Position numbers and translations under genes: made by a program
Shown here: positions 44,862-53,840 of the stretch, piece by piece
How positions within the stretch are numbered: the stretch's first letter is position 1
Layout: the number at the start of each line of letters is the position of its first letter
Source: Halomarina litorea
GTDB taxonomy: Archaea; Halobacteriota; Halobacteria; Halobacteriales; Haloarculaceae
Direction of reading: 5' to 3'
Length of the DNA stretch: 64,000 bases
Assembly: GCF_024227715.1 (NCBI RefSeq)
Contig: NZ_CP100448.1
Coordinates: 682,001-746,000, forward strand
Notes under the pieces: generated by a model
Database searches by the model: none
What the model was told of the DNA's origin: nothing
The model's input: only the letters and a program-made list of their open reading frames with translations

Positions 44862-45515
44862 TCACTTCGGCCCGTTCTCGTTGCTGGCGAGGAACTCGTC
44901 GACGATGGAGGTGATACCGCGCCGCAGGCGCTGGGACGCGGCGTTGTCGCTGATGCCGACCAGTGCCGCCAGGTCACCGAGGGTGATACCCCGCGGGATG
45001 TCCCAGTATCCGTTCGCGTGGGCCGTCGAGATGATGTCGTACTGCTCGTCGGTGACGGTCGTCTCGTCGCGAGGGACGCTCGGGTTGTAGATGCGGCGCA
45101 GTTCGATCTGCACGTCGTGCTCGACGCACTGGTCGCGAAAGATCCCGAGGTCGTCCCGGTCGGCGAACTGGAGGCGGAACTCCCACTCGTCGGCTCCGCC
45201 CGCCGCCCGGAGGACGTCGGCGCGCGACGTGATCAGCGGTCGGACGAGCGAGTCGATGTCCGGGGACCAGCGAATCTCGAAGAGGTATCGGCCGTCGGTC
45301 CGGGTGAGGCAGGTCACCTCCTCGACGAGTGTGTCGGTACCGAGCGTCTCCTCGATGGCCGCGCGATCGCCACCTTCCACCCAGAACAGGGGAATCACTC
45401 CCGTCTGAAGCGGGACGATTCGCTCGAGTTCGACCCTGATGTCCGGGTACGTCTCGAAGAGGGTCCCGAGCGCGAACTGGTCCGCCGGGACGGCGATGTC
45501 GGTGATGACCACCAT
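44862..45515 (-). CDS. Bacterio-opsin activator (Bat)-type HTH-10 regulator
   Basis: A 217-aa protein. The N-terminal Bat-type beta domain (residues 1-140; VVITDIAVPADQFALGTLF, GRYLFEIRWSPDIDSLVRPL) is followed by an HTH_10 DNA-binding domain (about 155-207; TVTDEQYDIISTAHANGYWD, ITLGDLAALVGISDNAASQR). It lacks the PAS/GAF sensor domains of Bat itself. It is probably cotranscribed with the HxlR-AN1 gene, making a two-regulator unit. Targets are unknown. Confidence 0.9.
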   Translation of the reverse strand: MVVITDIAVPADQFALGTLFETYPDIRVELERIVPLQTGVIPLFWVEGGDRAAIEETLGTDTLVEEVTCLTRTDGRYLFEIRWSPDIDSLVRPLITSRADVLRAAGGADEWEFRLQFADRDDLGIFRDQCVEHDVQIELRRIYNPSVPRDETTVTDEQYDIISTAHANGYWDIPRGITLGDLAALVGISDNAASQRLRRGITSIVDEFLASNENGPK

Positions 45516-45619
45516 GTGTGAACAAAGTTACATAACGTACCGAGCCGCTTGCCGCTTTCGCGTCGTGTCGCGCGGCGAACGGAATCGGTATGGCTGTGGC
45601 CCCGTCCGGCACTCGGAGG

Positions 45620-46357
45620 CTACACCTTCTCGGGGAGCCACCCGCCGTCGACTTCGACGTTCTCGCCGCTGACGTAGTCGCTGTCCTCGTCGACGAAGAA
45701 GAGCATCGCCTGCTGGAGGTCCTCGAACCGCGCGGGGCGGCCCCGGGGCAGGTCCTCGGGGAACTCCTCGGAGTTCTCGACGACGTACGGCGAGACGGCG
45801 TTGACCGTGATGCCGTCGTCCTGCGTGTCGGCGGCCAGCATCCGCGTGAACATCAACACGCCCGTCTTGGCGACGAAGTAGGGGAAGTTCTTCGGCGAGA
45901 CGAGGCCCTTCTCGGCGGAGGCGTAGCCGACGTTGACGATGCGGCCCCACTCCGACTCGCGCATGGGGTCGAGCGCCCGCTTCGAACAGATGCAGGTGGC
46001 GTCGAAGTTCGTCCGCATGACGTTCTGCCACGTCTCCCAGTCGATGTCGGTCCAGTGGGCGGGCGCGAAGTTCCCGACGTTGTTGACGAGGACGTCGACG
46101 TCCCCGAGTTCGGCCTCGACGGTGTCGAACATCCCGTCGACGTCCTCGGGGTCGGTGACGTCCGCCCCGACGGTCATCGCCGTCCCACCGTCCTCGCGGA
46201 CCGTCTCGGCCACGTCGTCTGCGGCCCCGTCGCTCGTGTTGTAGTGGACGGCGACGCTCGCGCCGTGGTCGGCGAGCGAACGCAGGAGTTCGCGACCGAC
46301 GCCCTTCGCGCTCCCGGTGACGAGTGCGACGCGCCCGTCGAGGTCGGGTTCGAGCAT
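45620..46357 (-). CDS. Short-chain dehydrogenase/reductase (FabG-like)
   Basis: A 245-aa SDR. The cofactor loop is TGSAKGVGREL (about residues 15-25), followed by NNVGN (about 91-95) and the catalytic Tyr and Lys in PYFVAKTG (Y-x3-K, about 161-168), with Gly-Tyr-Ala-Ser (the catalytic Ser) before. It reduces or oxidises a hydroxyl/keto group with NAD(P)H; relatives include 3-oxoacyl-ACP reductase. The substrate is not evident. It has a leaderless-type promoter near 46384. Confidence 0.9.
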   Translation of the reverse strand: MLEPDLDGRVALVTGSAKGVGRELLRSLADHGASVAVHYNTSDGAADDVAETVREDGGTAMTVGADVTDPEDVDGMFDTVEAELGDVDVLVNNVGNFAPAHWTDIDWETWQNVMRTNFDATCICSKRALDPMRESEWGRIVNVGYASAEKGLVSPKNFPYFVAKTGVLMFTRMLAADTQDDGITVNAVSPYVVENSEEFPEDLPRGRPARFEDLQQAMLFFVDEDSDYVSGENVEVDGGWLPEKV

Positions 46358-46394
46358 GGCTGGTCGTCGCGCCCGACGTGCTTAGCCCTCGGGG

Positions 46395-46802
46395 TCAGCG
46401 GCGCGCCCGCCGCCTCCACTCGCGTTCCTGTTCGCGTTCGGTGATGTGTCGCCTGCCGTCGGCGAGTCGGTCGCGCGCCGTCGCCTCGAACTCGACCACG
46501 CTCGGGAGGAAGCCCGCCTCGAAGTCCTCCAGTACGTCGTAGCTCCAGTGCTCGCCGCCCTCGGATCGCTCGGCGACGACCCCGCGCGGGAGCAGGTCGT
46601 CGCGGAGGGCGTCCGCCAGCCCCTCGTGGCCCGCCTCGCGGAACAGTTCCTCGGCGGCGGCGAGGTGGTCCATCGCGTGGCCGGTGTTGTGGTGGAACGA
46701 GACGAGGTGGCCGTGGGCGCGCCGGAGCCACTCCACGCTCAGTTCGGCGCGGTGGAGGGCCTCCCGTTCGGCCGCCGAGAGGTCCAGGTCCGTGTCACTC
46801 AT
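46395..46802 (-). CDS. Helical hypothetical protein
   Basis: A 135-aa, mostly helical, highly charged protein with a His-rich segment (RRAHGHLVSFHHNTGHAMDH, residues 28-47) reminiscent of a DinB-like or four-helix-bundle metal site, and an Arg-rich C-terminus (EREWRRRARR). The family is not recognised with certainty, though similar proteins occur widely in haloarchaea. The start is supported by a TATA-like 'gctatcccc' near 46830. It lies 37 bases upstream of the SDR gene on the same strand. Confidence 0.72.
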   Translation of the reverse strand: MSDTDLDLSAAEREALHRAELSVEWLRRAHGHLVSFHHNTGHAMDHLAAAEELFREAGHEGLADALRDDLLPRGVVAERSEGGEHWSYDVLEDFEAGFLPSVVEFEATARDRLADGRRHITEREQEREWRRRARR

Positions 46803-46880
46803 GGTGCACGATAACGCACGGCAGGGGATAGCGATGTCGTCGCTCCCTGTAAGGATTTACGCGAACCCGAGGTAATGTGT

Positions 46881-46890
46881 TGATACTTAA
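46881..46890 (+). promoter_or_regulatory. TATA element of the ROK kinase gene
   Basis: 'tgatacttaa', centred about 30 bases before ATG 46917; it predicts a nearly leaderless mRNA. Confidence 0.6.
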
Positions 46891-46916
46891 GTGTGCGGGG
46901 GACGCTTCGTCTGACA

Positions 46917-47885
46917 ATGCCCTACTACGCGGGCGTCGACCTCGGCGCGACGAACGTCCGGGCGGTCGTCGGGGACGGGGACGGCACCATCCTCGGGCAG
47001 GCGAGCCAGTCGACCCCGCAGGGACCGACCGGCATCGCCGTCACCGAGGCGGTCCTCGCGGTCCTGCGCGAGGCCTGCGAGGCCGCCGACGTCTCCCCGC
47101 ACCGCGTGACCGCCGCCGGTATCGGCTCCATCGGCCCGCTCGACCTGACGGAGGGAACCGTCGACGGTCCCGCCAACCTCCCGGACGCGGTCGGTCGCAT
47201 CCCCCTGACCGGCCCCGTCGGGAACCTCGTCGAGTCCGACCGGGTGTACCTGCACAACGACACCAACGCCGGCTGTCTCGGCCAGCGCTTCTTCAGCGAC
47301 CGCAACCCCGACGACATGGTGTACGTCACGATGTCCTCGGGCGTCGGCGCGGGCGTCGCCGTCGACGGCCACCTCCTGCAGGGGTGGGACGGCAACGCCG
47401 GCGAGGTGGGCCACATGACCGTCGACCCCGACGGTCGGCTGACCTGCGGGTGTGGCGGCGCGGGCCACTGGGAGGCGTACTGCTCGGGCAACAACATCCC
47501 GAACTACGCCCGCTACATCCACGAGACGGGCGACTACGAGACGGACCTCGACCTCGAGGCGCCCGACTTCGGCGCGCCGGCCGTGTTCGACGCGGCGAGC
47601 GCGGGCGACCCCCTCGCGGAACGCGTCGTCGAGCGAGTCGGGGAGTGGAACACCGTCGCCATCGCCAACGTCGCTCACGCCTACGCCCCCCTCGTCGTCT
47701 ACCTCGGCGGGGCCGTGGCGCTCAACAACCCCGAGCAGATACTCGACCCCATCGTCGAGTCGCTTCCCGACCGCGTCACGATGGTGAACGTCCCCGACGT
47801 GGAACTCACCACCCTCGGCGACGACGTGGTCGTCCTCGGCGCGCTCGCCAGCGCCATCACCGGCGGCGGGCGGCGCGCCCCTTGA
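46917..47885 (+). CDS. ROK family sugar kinase (glucokinase-like)
   Basis: A 322-aa kinase that phosphorylates a sugar, probably glucose, with ATP. It has the phosphate-binding loop VDLGATNVRAVVGD (residues 6-19), the substrate Asp in YLHNDTNAGCLGQ (about 110-122), SSGVGAGVAVDG, and a ROK zinc motif in which GEVGHMTVDPDGRLTCGCGG and GHWEAYCSG place His and Cys in the usual C-x-C-G-x2-G-H arrangement. The start at 46917 is favoured over an in-frame ATG 24 bases upstream by promoter spacing. Confidence 0.9.
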   Translation: MPYYAGVDLGATNVRAVVGDGDGTILGQASQSTPQGPTGIAVTEAVLAVLREACEAADVSPHRVTAAGIGSIGPLDLTEGTVDGPANLPDAVGRIPLTGPVGNLVESDRVYLHNDTNAGCLGQRFFSDRNPDDMVYVTMSSGVGAGVAVDGHLLQGWDGNAGEVGHMTVDPDGRLTCGCGGAGHWEAYCSGNNIPNYARYIHETGDYETDLDLEAPDFGAPAVFDAASAGDPLAERVVERVGEWNTVAIANVAHAYAPLVVYLGGAVALNNPEQILDPIVESLPDRVTMVNVPDVELTTLGDDVVVLGALASAITGGGRRAP

Positions 47886-47950
47886 GCGCGGGGAGGTTCC
47901 CCGCGCCACGGGACCACAAACGATACGGCGAGTGACATCCAGAGGCGTGT

Positions 47951-49429
47951 ATGCACGACCCCCGTGCTGGCGTCTCCCGACGGCACGTCCTCGCGTCCGC
48001 CGGCGGGGCGTTCGCCCTCCCCGCCCTCTCGGGCATCGCGACCGCACAGCAGTCGAACGACTACGGCCCCCTCGGACGGGTCAAGGTGGACGGCACCAAG
48101 GAAGTCGTCGTCGAGGGAGACACCGCCTACCTCGCGACGACCAGCGGCTTCGCCACCGTCGACGTGAGCGACCCCGCCTCGCCCGCCCTCCTCGCCGACC
48201 GGCGTGACCTCCTCGCGGACCGCGAGGACGGCCCGCTCCGGATGATATACGACGTGAAGGTGAGCGGCGAGAACCTCCTCGTCGTCGGCCCCGCCAACGG
48301 CGTACAGGACGCCTTCCGCGGCGCGGTACTCTACGACGTGAGCGACCCCGCCGACCCGACCGAACGAACCGTCTACGAGACGGACTTCGCCATCCACAAC
48401 GCCTACCTCGACGGTACGACGGCGTACCTCACCGGCAACGACGGGCGGGGCAACCCGCTGGTCGCCGTCGACGTGGCGGCGGGCGAGGAACTGGGCCGGT
48501 GGTCGCCCGCCGACGAGGACGAGGCGTGGCTAGACGTCTACCCCGGCTTCCGGTCGCTCCACGACGTGTACGTGCAGGACGGCGTCGCCTACCTGCCCTA
48601 CTGGGACGCCGGGACGTGGATGGTCGACGTGAGCGACCCGACGGACATCTCCCGGATCGCCAAGGTCCGCGGCCCCTCCCCCGAGGAACTCGCGAGTCGC
48701 AACCGCCTGAACGTCCTCGAACCGCCGGGCAACGACCACTACGTCACGGTGAACGAGGACGCCTCGCTCCTCGCCATCGGCATGGAGTCGTGGGACTACC
48801 GCGACGGCGACGGGAGCGGCGGGCCGAGCGGTATCGACCTCTACGACGTATCGGACCCGGAGAACGCCGAGAGACTGTCGACCATCACGCCCCCGCCCGC
48901 GGAGAACGACAACCGGCAGGGCGGCGTCTGGACCACCTCGCACAACCTCGACGTCGCCGAGGATAGAGTCTACGCCTCGTGGTACCAGGGCGGCGTGCAG
49001 GTGTTCGATATCTCCGACCCGTCCGCACCGGCCCTCCTGCGGGGGTGGGCCGACCGGGACGCGGCGAGTTTCTGGGGTGCGGCGAGCGTCACCCCCGGCG
49101 AGTTCTTCGTCGCCAGTTCGACGGACTACCGCGGCAAGACGGCCGCGCTGTTCACCTTCCCCGACGCGCCCGCCGACGAGCGCTCGACGCGGACACAGAC
49201 GTCGACGCCCACCGACACGCCCGCCCCGAACGGGACCACGGGGAACGACACGAACGGGTCGAACGGGTCCGGGACGACGTCCGCGCCGACGACGAACGGG
49301 ACGGCCACCACCGCCCCCGCCGGCAACACCACGGAGGACACCTCCTCGAGCGACGGGCCGGGGTTCGGCGTCGCCGCCGGCCTCGCCGGCCTCGGACTGG
49401 GCGCGTGGCGCGCCCTCCGCCGCGAGTAA
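47951..49429 (+). CDS. Tat-exported LVIVD beta-propeller with PGF-CTERM anchor
   Basis: A 492-aa surface protein. The Tat signal is SRRHVLASAGGAFALPAL (residues 9-26). Residues 40-405 contain LVIVD-type repeats ending in DVSDPA(S/D)P (GFATVDVSDPASPALLAD, GAVLYDVSDPADPTERT, GVQVFDISDPSAPALLRG), predicted to form a propeller. A Thr/Asn/Gly-rich, glycosylation-prone linker follows (about 410-465), and then PGFGVAAGLAGLGLGAWRAL plus RRE, the tripartite PGF-CTERM signal processed by archaeosortase ArtA and lipid-anchored. The ligand or role is unknown. Confidence 0.88.
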   Translation: MHDPRAGVSRRHVLASAGGAFALPALSGIATAQQSNDYGPLGRVKVDGTKEVVVEGDTAYLATTSGFATVDVSDPASPALLADRRDLLADREDGPLRMIYDVKVSGENLLVVGPANGVQDAFRGAVLYDVSDPADPTERTVYETDFAIHNAYLDGTTAYLTGNDGRGNPLVAVDVAAGEELGRWSPADEDEAWLDVYPGFRSLHDVYVQDGVAYLPYWDAGTWMVDVSDPTDISRIAKVRGPSPEELASRNRLNVLEPPGNDHYVTVNEDASLLAIGMESWDYRDGDGSGGPSGIDLYDVSDPENAERLSTITPPPAENDNRQGGVWTTSHNLDVAEDRVYASWYQGGVQVFDISDPSAPALLRGWADRDAASFWGAASVTPGEFFVASSTDYRGKTAALFTFPDAPADERSTRTQTSTPTDTPAPNGTTGNDTNGSNGSGTTSAPTTNGTATTAPAGNTTEDTSSSDGPGFGVAAGLAGLGLGAWRALRRE

Positions 49430-49435
49430 TCGGGA

Positions 49436-50818
49436 CTACCCGCCGAGGGCGTTCTCGACGGCGCTCGCCACGTTCCTCGCCTTCTCGGCCAGCGCTTCGG
49501 GCACCTCGCCGGCGGCGACGGCCTCGTCCAGTTCGTCGTCGTCGACGCGTTCGACCGTCCCGTCGGCGTGTCGCACCACGTCGACGTGCAGGTCGACGTA
49601 GCGCGCCACCTCCGGGAACAGTTCGACCGGCGTACAGACGTTCACGTACGTCCCCCGTCGCTCGCCGTCGCTCCCCCGGTAGACCGTCGGGTACCACCAG
49701 CGTCCCTCCTTCAACTTCGTGGTGGCCACGTCGCCCGCTCGCCGTTCGACGCCGAGGGCGTCGTAGGTCCCCCCGGGCGTCATCTTTCGTTCGACGGTGA
49801 TGCCGCCGTCGGGGTCGTACTCGACCACCTCGCCCCTCCCGAGGACGATGAGCCTGCCGTCCGGTTTCCCGTGACCGAGGGCGACCCGGTCGCCCTCGCG
49901 CGGACCGAACTGCCGGGTGAGCGCGGCGAACGGGAAGTCCGTGTCGGCGCTCGTCCCGCCACAGACCGCCTCCGCGAAGTCGACGGCGGCGCTGGCCTCG
50001 CGGGTCGCGGCCTTACAGCGGTGGTGGCCGGTCATCGTCGTCGTGACTGCCCGGCGGGCCTCGTCCAGCGCGAACCGTGATTCGCGGCCGAACCAGACCC
50101 ACGTCGTCGCCCGGTCCTCGGTGAGACGCTGGGGGGCCTCGACCTCGTCGGGGAGCGACTCCTCTACGCGCTCGGCCCGGTCGTTCAGGTCGTCGAGCGT
50201 CGTCGCGAGGGCGTCGAGGCTCGCGTCGTCCGCTCGGTCGTTCCACCGCACCGCCCACCCCTCACGGGGGTCCGTCGGGAGGACGCTCGCGAGGTCGAGG
50301 CTCGTGTCGCCGGTGCTCCCGCCGCGCACGAGACGGGCGAGGCCGTTGCCCACCTCGATGGTCGGGTCACAGAGGGGGTCGTCGTCGTCCCACGGGGCGG
50401 CCGCCGACCGCACCTGTACGCGCACGGCGTCGCCCTCCTCCAGGTAATCGTCTACGCGGTCGAACGGGAGGTAGCCCTCCACGTCGCCGAGGTCGAGGAC
50501 CGCGCCGGGACCTCGGGTCCCGGTGACGACGGCGTCGAAGACGCTCCCCGTGGGGGCCGGGTCGTCCCACGCCAGCGTGTCGACGCCCAGTCCGCGCAGT
50601 CGGTCGGCGACCGCCGAGACGCCGTCGGCCTCGCCCTCGACGCCCACGCCCTGTCGGTCGCGGGTCGTCGCCACGTGCACGTCGGCGGGTTCGACCGGGA
50701 ACGACTCGTCGAAGCGCTCGCGGATGGGTTCGGACGCCTGCACGACGGCGTGGTCGTCGCCCTCGTACAGGAGGTGGGTGAGCGCCGTGGTGTAGATGCC
50801 CCGGACGCTGACGTTCAT
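49436..50818 (-). CDS. FAU-1-type RNA-binding protein/RNase E/G homologue
   Basis: A 460-aa protein from ATG 50818 (MNVSVRGIYTTALTHLL), the conserved N-terminus. An S1-like domain (about residues 95-145; FDAVVTGTRGPGAVLDLGDV, EGYLPFDRVDDYLEEGDAV) and a C-terminal DUF402 domain (about 365-455; GRWWYPTVYRGSDGERRGTY, VDLHVDVVRHADGTVERVDD) match the archaeal FAU-1 family. The Pyrococcus protein binds AU-rich RNA and processes 5S rRNA precursor. It overlaps the upstream 124-aa gene by ATGA. Confidence 0.88.
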   Translation of the reverse strand: MNVSVRGIYTTALTHLLYEGDDHAVVQASEPIRERFDESFPVEPADVHVATTRDRQGVGVEGEADGVSAVADRLRGLGVDTLAWDDPAPTGSVFDAVVTGTRGPGAVLDLGDVEGYLPFDRVDDYLEEGDAVRVQVRSAAAPWDDDDPLCDPTIEVGNGLARLVRGGSTGDTSLDLASVLPTDPREGWAVRWNDRADDASLDALATTLDDLNDRAERVEESLPDEVEAPQRLTEDRATTWVWFGRESRFALDEARRAVTTTMTGHHRCKAATREASAAVDFAEAVCGGTSADTDFPFAALTRQFGPREGDRVALGHGKPDGRLIVLGRGEVVEYDPDGGITVERKMTPGGTYDALGVERRAGDVATTKLKEGRWWYPTVYRGSDGERRGTYVNVCTPVELFPEVARYVDLHVDVVRHADGTVERVDDDELDEAVAAGEVPEALAEKARNVASAVENALGG

Positions 50819-51189
50819 AGGTCGTCGGGGTCGGCCGCGAAGCGAACCCGACCGTCGATAGTCGGGCCGAGGGTGAGTTCGACGGTGCCGTCCTCGAGGG
50901 GACGGCCCCCCTCGATTGGCACGCCCCACGAGTCGAACTTGAGGTACCCCCGGATGTCGGCGGCGTGGGTGTAGCAGTCGAGGTGGTCGACCGTGTGCTC
51001 CTGCGGGCCGCCAGCGCCGTGGGCGCGGTCCATGTCCGAGTAGACCGTCCCGCGGTCGGCGAAGAACTCGACGAGGGCGTCCGCGTCGGCCCGCGTCCGC
51101 TCTTTTACGAGGTCGTCGGCTTCTCGGAGCTGCTCCTTGGAGAGGCCCACCTCGCGGAGGGCCGCCTGCGTCCGCTGGTCGAAGTGCAT
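50815..51189 (-). CDS. DUF7532-like hypothetical protein
   Basis: A 124-aa protein. A helical N-terminal half (MHFDQRTQAALREVGLSKEQ, LVKERTRADADALVEFFADR) is followed by a beta-rich C-terminal half (GVPIEGGRPLEDGTVELTL, DGRVRFAADPDDL). It resembles a haloarchaea-only family (DUF7532, from memory). It is first in a two-gene operon with FAU-1 (ATGA overlap), and a TATA-like element lies near 51216. A role linked to RNA handling is only suggested by this coupling. Confidence 0.75.
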   Translation of the reverse strand: MHFDQRTQAALREVGLSKEQLREADDLVKERTRADADALVEFFADRGTVYSDMDRAHGAGGPQEHTVDHLDCYTHAADIRGYLKFDSWGVPIEGGRPLEDGTVELTLGPTIDGRVRFAADPDDL

Positions 51190-51264
51190 GGCCGCGTTTG
51201 GCGGGGGGCCGGCGAAAAGGCCACGGTACGGCGGCCTCCCCGGTGATGGCCGACCCTCGGCGAG

Positions 51265-52701
51265 TCAGGCCGGGTAGTCCTCGCGCCACGGACGACGGCG
51301 CTCGATGGCGGCGCTACCCGCGAGGACGAGGTCGTCGTCGAAGCGCCCGCCGGCCAGCTGGAGGCCGACGGGCAGGCCGTCGACGAGGCCCGCCGGGACC
51401 GACGCCGCGGGGTGGCCCGAGAGGTTGTACGGTTGCGTGAGCACCCAGCCGCGGTACGGGTCCACGTCCACGCCGTCGACCGTCCCCGGTTCCTCGCCGT
51501 GGGGGAACGGGAGGACGCCCATCGTCGCCGTGGCCAGCAGGTCGTACTCCGCGAAGCACTCCTGCAGGCCGTCGAACACCCGCGAGCGGACGACGTCAGC
51601 ACGGGTGGACGCCCGCGCGGTCGGCGTCTCGGCGTCCAGCACGAGGTCCACGAGGTAGGGGCGCAGTCGGTCGCGGTCGGCGCCGCGCGGGTCGAACCCC
51701 TCCGCTTCGAGGGCGTCGAACACTCCCTGCCAGCGCACCCTCGCCATCGTGTAGTAGGCCTCGAGTATCTCGGAGTGGTCGTGGCCGAGGTCCGGGTCGA
51801 CCGCCTCCACCGTCGCCCCCGAACGTTCGAGGGCGCGGACGGCTTCGTCACAGACCTCCCGTACCTCGGGTTCGACCGGGAAGACGCCCATATCGGGGCT
51901 GTAGGCGACCCGAAGGTCGTCGACGGGTCGGTCCACGGCGGCGGCGTAGTCCGTATCGACGGGGACCGAGTGGGGGTCCTCGGGGTGGAGGCCGGCCATC
52001 ACGTCCAGCGAGCGGGCGGCGTCCTCCACCGTGCGGGCCAGCGGTCCCTTGTGCGAGAACGGGGTGTGACTGGCGAAAGCGTTGGGCCGCCCGACGTTCG
52101 GGACGACGCCGTAGGTGGGCTTGAGGCCGTAGACGCCACAGCAACTCGCGGGGATGCGGATGGACCCGCCCGCGTCCGACCCGGGTGCGAGGGGGACGAG
52201 CGAGTCTGCGAGGGCGGCCGCCGCCCCGCCCGAGGACCCGCCGGCGGTCCGGTCGGGGTCGAAGGGCGTGCCCGTCGTCCCGGCGACGCGGTTCTCCGTC
52301 GTCGTCCCGAGGCCGAACTCCGGCGTGTTCGTCTTCCCGACGACGATGGCCCCCGCCTCTCGGAGGCGGGCGACGAACGGCGAGTCCGTCTCGGCGACCC
52401 GGTCTTCGAACAGGAGCGACCCCGAGGTGGTCCGCACGCCCGCCACGTCGTCGAGGTCCTTGACGGCGACGGGGACGCCGTGGAGGGGACCGAGGGGGTC
52501 GCCCGCCTCGACGGCCGTGGCCGCCTCCATCGCCGACTCGCGGGCCAGTTCGTCGGTGACGGTGACGAAGGCGTTGGTCCGGTCCCCCCGCTCGCGGATG
52601 CGCGCTAAGTGCGCCTCGACCACTTCGACGGGCGAGCACTCGCCGTCCCTGACGCGCCGGGCGATGCCGGCGGCCGTCATCTCCGTGTAGGTCGGTGCCA
52701 T
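51265..52701 (-). CDS. Amidase (amidase signature family)
   Basis: A 478-aa hydrolase of carboxylic amides. The Ser-cisSer-Lys triad is visible: Lys in VPVAVKDLDDVAGV (about residue 78), and the Gly/Ser-rich signature TAGGSSGGAAAALADSLVPL followed by GSDAGGSIRIPASCCGVYGL (about 150-195). It is longer than and unlike GatA in context (no gatB/C nearby), so it is probably a general amidase rather than the tRNA-dependent one. A TATA-like element near 52728 supports the start. Confidence 0.9.
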   Translation of the reverse strand: MAPTYTEMTAAGIARRVRDGECSPVEVVEAHLARIRERGDRTNAFVTVTDELARESAMEAATAVEAGDPLGPLHGVPVAVKDLDDVAGVRTTSGSLLFEDRVAETDSPFVARLREAGAIVVGKTNTPEFGLGTTTENRVAGTTGTPFDPDRTAGGSSGGAAAALADSLVPLAPGSDAGGSIRIPASCCGVYGLKPTYGVVPNVGRPNAFASHTPFSHKGPLARTVEDAARSLDVMAGLHPEDPHSVPVDTDYAAAVDRPVDDLRVAYSPDMGVFPVEPEVREVCDEAVRALERSGATVEAVDPDLGHDHSEILEAYYTMARVRWQGVFDALEAEGFDPRGADRDRLRPYLVDLVLDAETPTARASTRADVVRSRVFDGLQECFAEYDLLATATMGVLPFPHGEEPGTVDGVDVDPYRGWVLTQPYNLSGHPAASVPAGLVDGLPVGLQLAGGRFDDDLVLAGSAAIERRRPWREDYPA

Positions 52702-52826
52702 GGTACACGGGGCGGCGACGGGGCGAAAAAGGTGCGGGTCGGTCGGCCGCCGGTCCCGACCCGGGACGGCGCGCGGAGCAGTCCGGAGGGCGTAGAGTTA
52801 GGGGCCCCTCGCCCGTTCGTGCCCGT

Positions 52827-53840
52827 ATGGGACAACGCGACCCCGTGGAGGCGCGCGCCGACCGCTCGCGCGACCTCTACGACATCGCGACGTGGGAGCC
52901 GAGGAGTCGTCTCGATCGGATAGCGGTGAAACTGTACCGGGGCGCGGTCGCCGTCGGTCGGGGGGTCATCATCCTTCTCAGCCTCGCGTTCGTCCTCGGC
53001 GTCGTCTTCCTCATCGGGACGAACGACCCGGTCGTCGGCGTACTGACGCTCCTCTCGGCGGTGCCGGCTCTCGGGCTGGCGTGGTACATCTACTCGGCGG
53101 ACGTGACGAGTAAGGAACCGTTCGTCCCCATCGTCCTCACGTTCTTTCTGAGCGTCTTCTTCGCGACGTTCGCCGGCATCGTCAACACTACGCTGAGTTT
53201 CGTCCAGACGCTCGGCCTCCCCGGGTTCGTCCTCTTCTTCTTCCTCGTGGTCGGCCCCGTCGAGGAGGCGGTGAAACTGCTCGCCGTCCGCCTGTACGCC
53301 TACGGGTCGTCGAGTTTCGACGCCGTCATCGACGGTGCCGTCTACGGGGCCATCGCCGGCCTCGGGTTCGCGACCATCGAAAACGCCCTCTACATCGTCC
53401 AGAACACGCAGATGGGGGCGACGGGGGCGGACCTCCTCGTCCAGCAGTTGAGTTCGTCCGACGGCTCCATCACCGCCTTCCGGGCGCTCGCCGGCCCCGG
53501 CCACGTCATCTACTCGGCGTTCGCGGGCTACTACCTCGGACTCGCCAAGTTCAACCGGGAGAACGCCGGCCCCATCGTCGCGAAGGGCATCCTCATCGCG
53601 GCCCTCATCCACGCGACGTACAACACGCTCGTCAGCTTCGTCCCGAGCGTCGCGGGCGCGATTCTCGGCGTCGGTTCCCTCGTCGCGTTTTTCGCGTTCG
53701 TCGTCGTCTACCAGGGGTTCTTCGGCTACATCCTCTACCGGAAGCTCAAGCGCTACGGCCGGACCTACCGGGCGGTCCAGAGCGAGACCGAGCGCTCGGG
53801 CGGGACGGTCGGCGTGGACTCGACGGAGTTCGACGGCTGA
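52827..53840 (+). CDS. prsW: PrsW-family intramembrane metalloprotease
   Basis: A 337-aa membrane protein from ATG 52827, with a TATA-like 'gagttaggg' near 52799. It has about eight hydrophobic segments and the PrsW motifs GPVEEAVKLLAVRLYA (EExxK), FATIENALYI, GPGHVIYSAFAGYYLG and ALIHATYNT, which hold the metal-binding Glu and His residues. In Bacillus, PrsW performs site-1 cleavage of an anti-sigma factor; archaea have no such sigma factor and the substrate here is unknown. It converges with riboflavin synthase with no gap. Confidence 0.9.
   Translation: MGQRDPVEARADRSRDLYDIATWEPRSRLDRIAVKLYRGAVAVGRGVIILLSLAFVLGVVFLIGTNDPVVGVLTLLSAVPALGLAWYIYSADVTSKEPFVPIVLTFFLSVFFATFAGIVNTTLSFVQTLGLPGFVLFFFLVVGPVEEAVKLLAVRLYAYGSSSFDAVIDGAVYGAIAGLGFATIENALYIVQNTQMGATGADLLVQQLSSSDGSITAFRALAGPGHVIYSAFAGYYLGLAKFNRENAGPIVAKGILIAALIHATYNTLVSFVPSVAGAILGVGSLVAFFAFVVVYQGFFGYILYRKLKRYGRTYRAVQSETERSGGTVGVDSTEFDG

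Noticed and set aside
51265-52701. Calling the amidase GatA of the tRNA-dependent amidotransferase
   Set aside because: No gatB or gatC nearby, and the length and C-terminal region fit general amidases as well or better.
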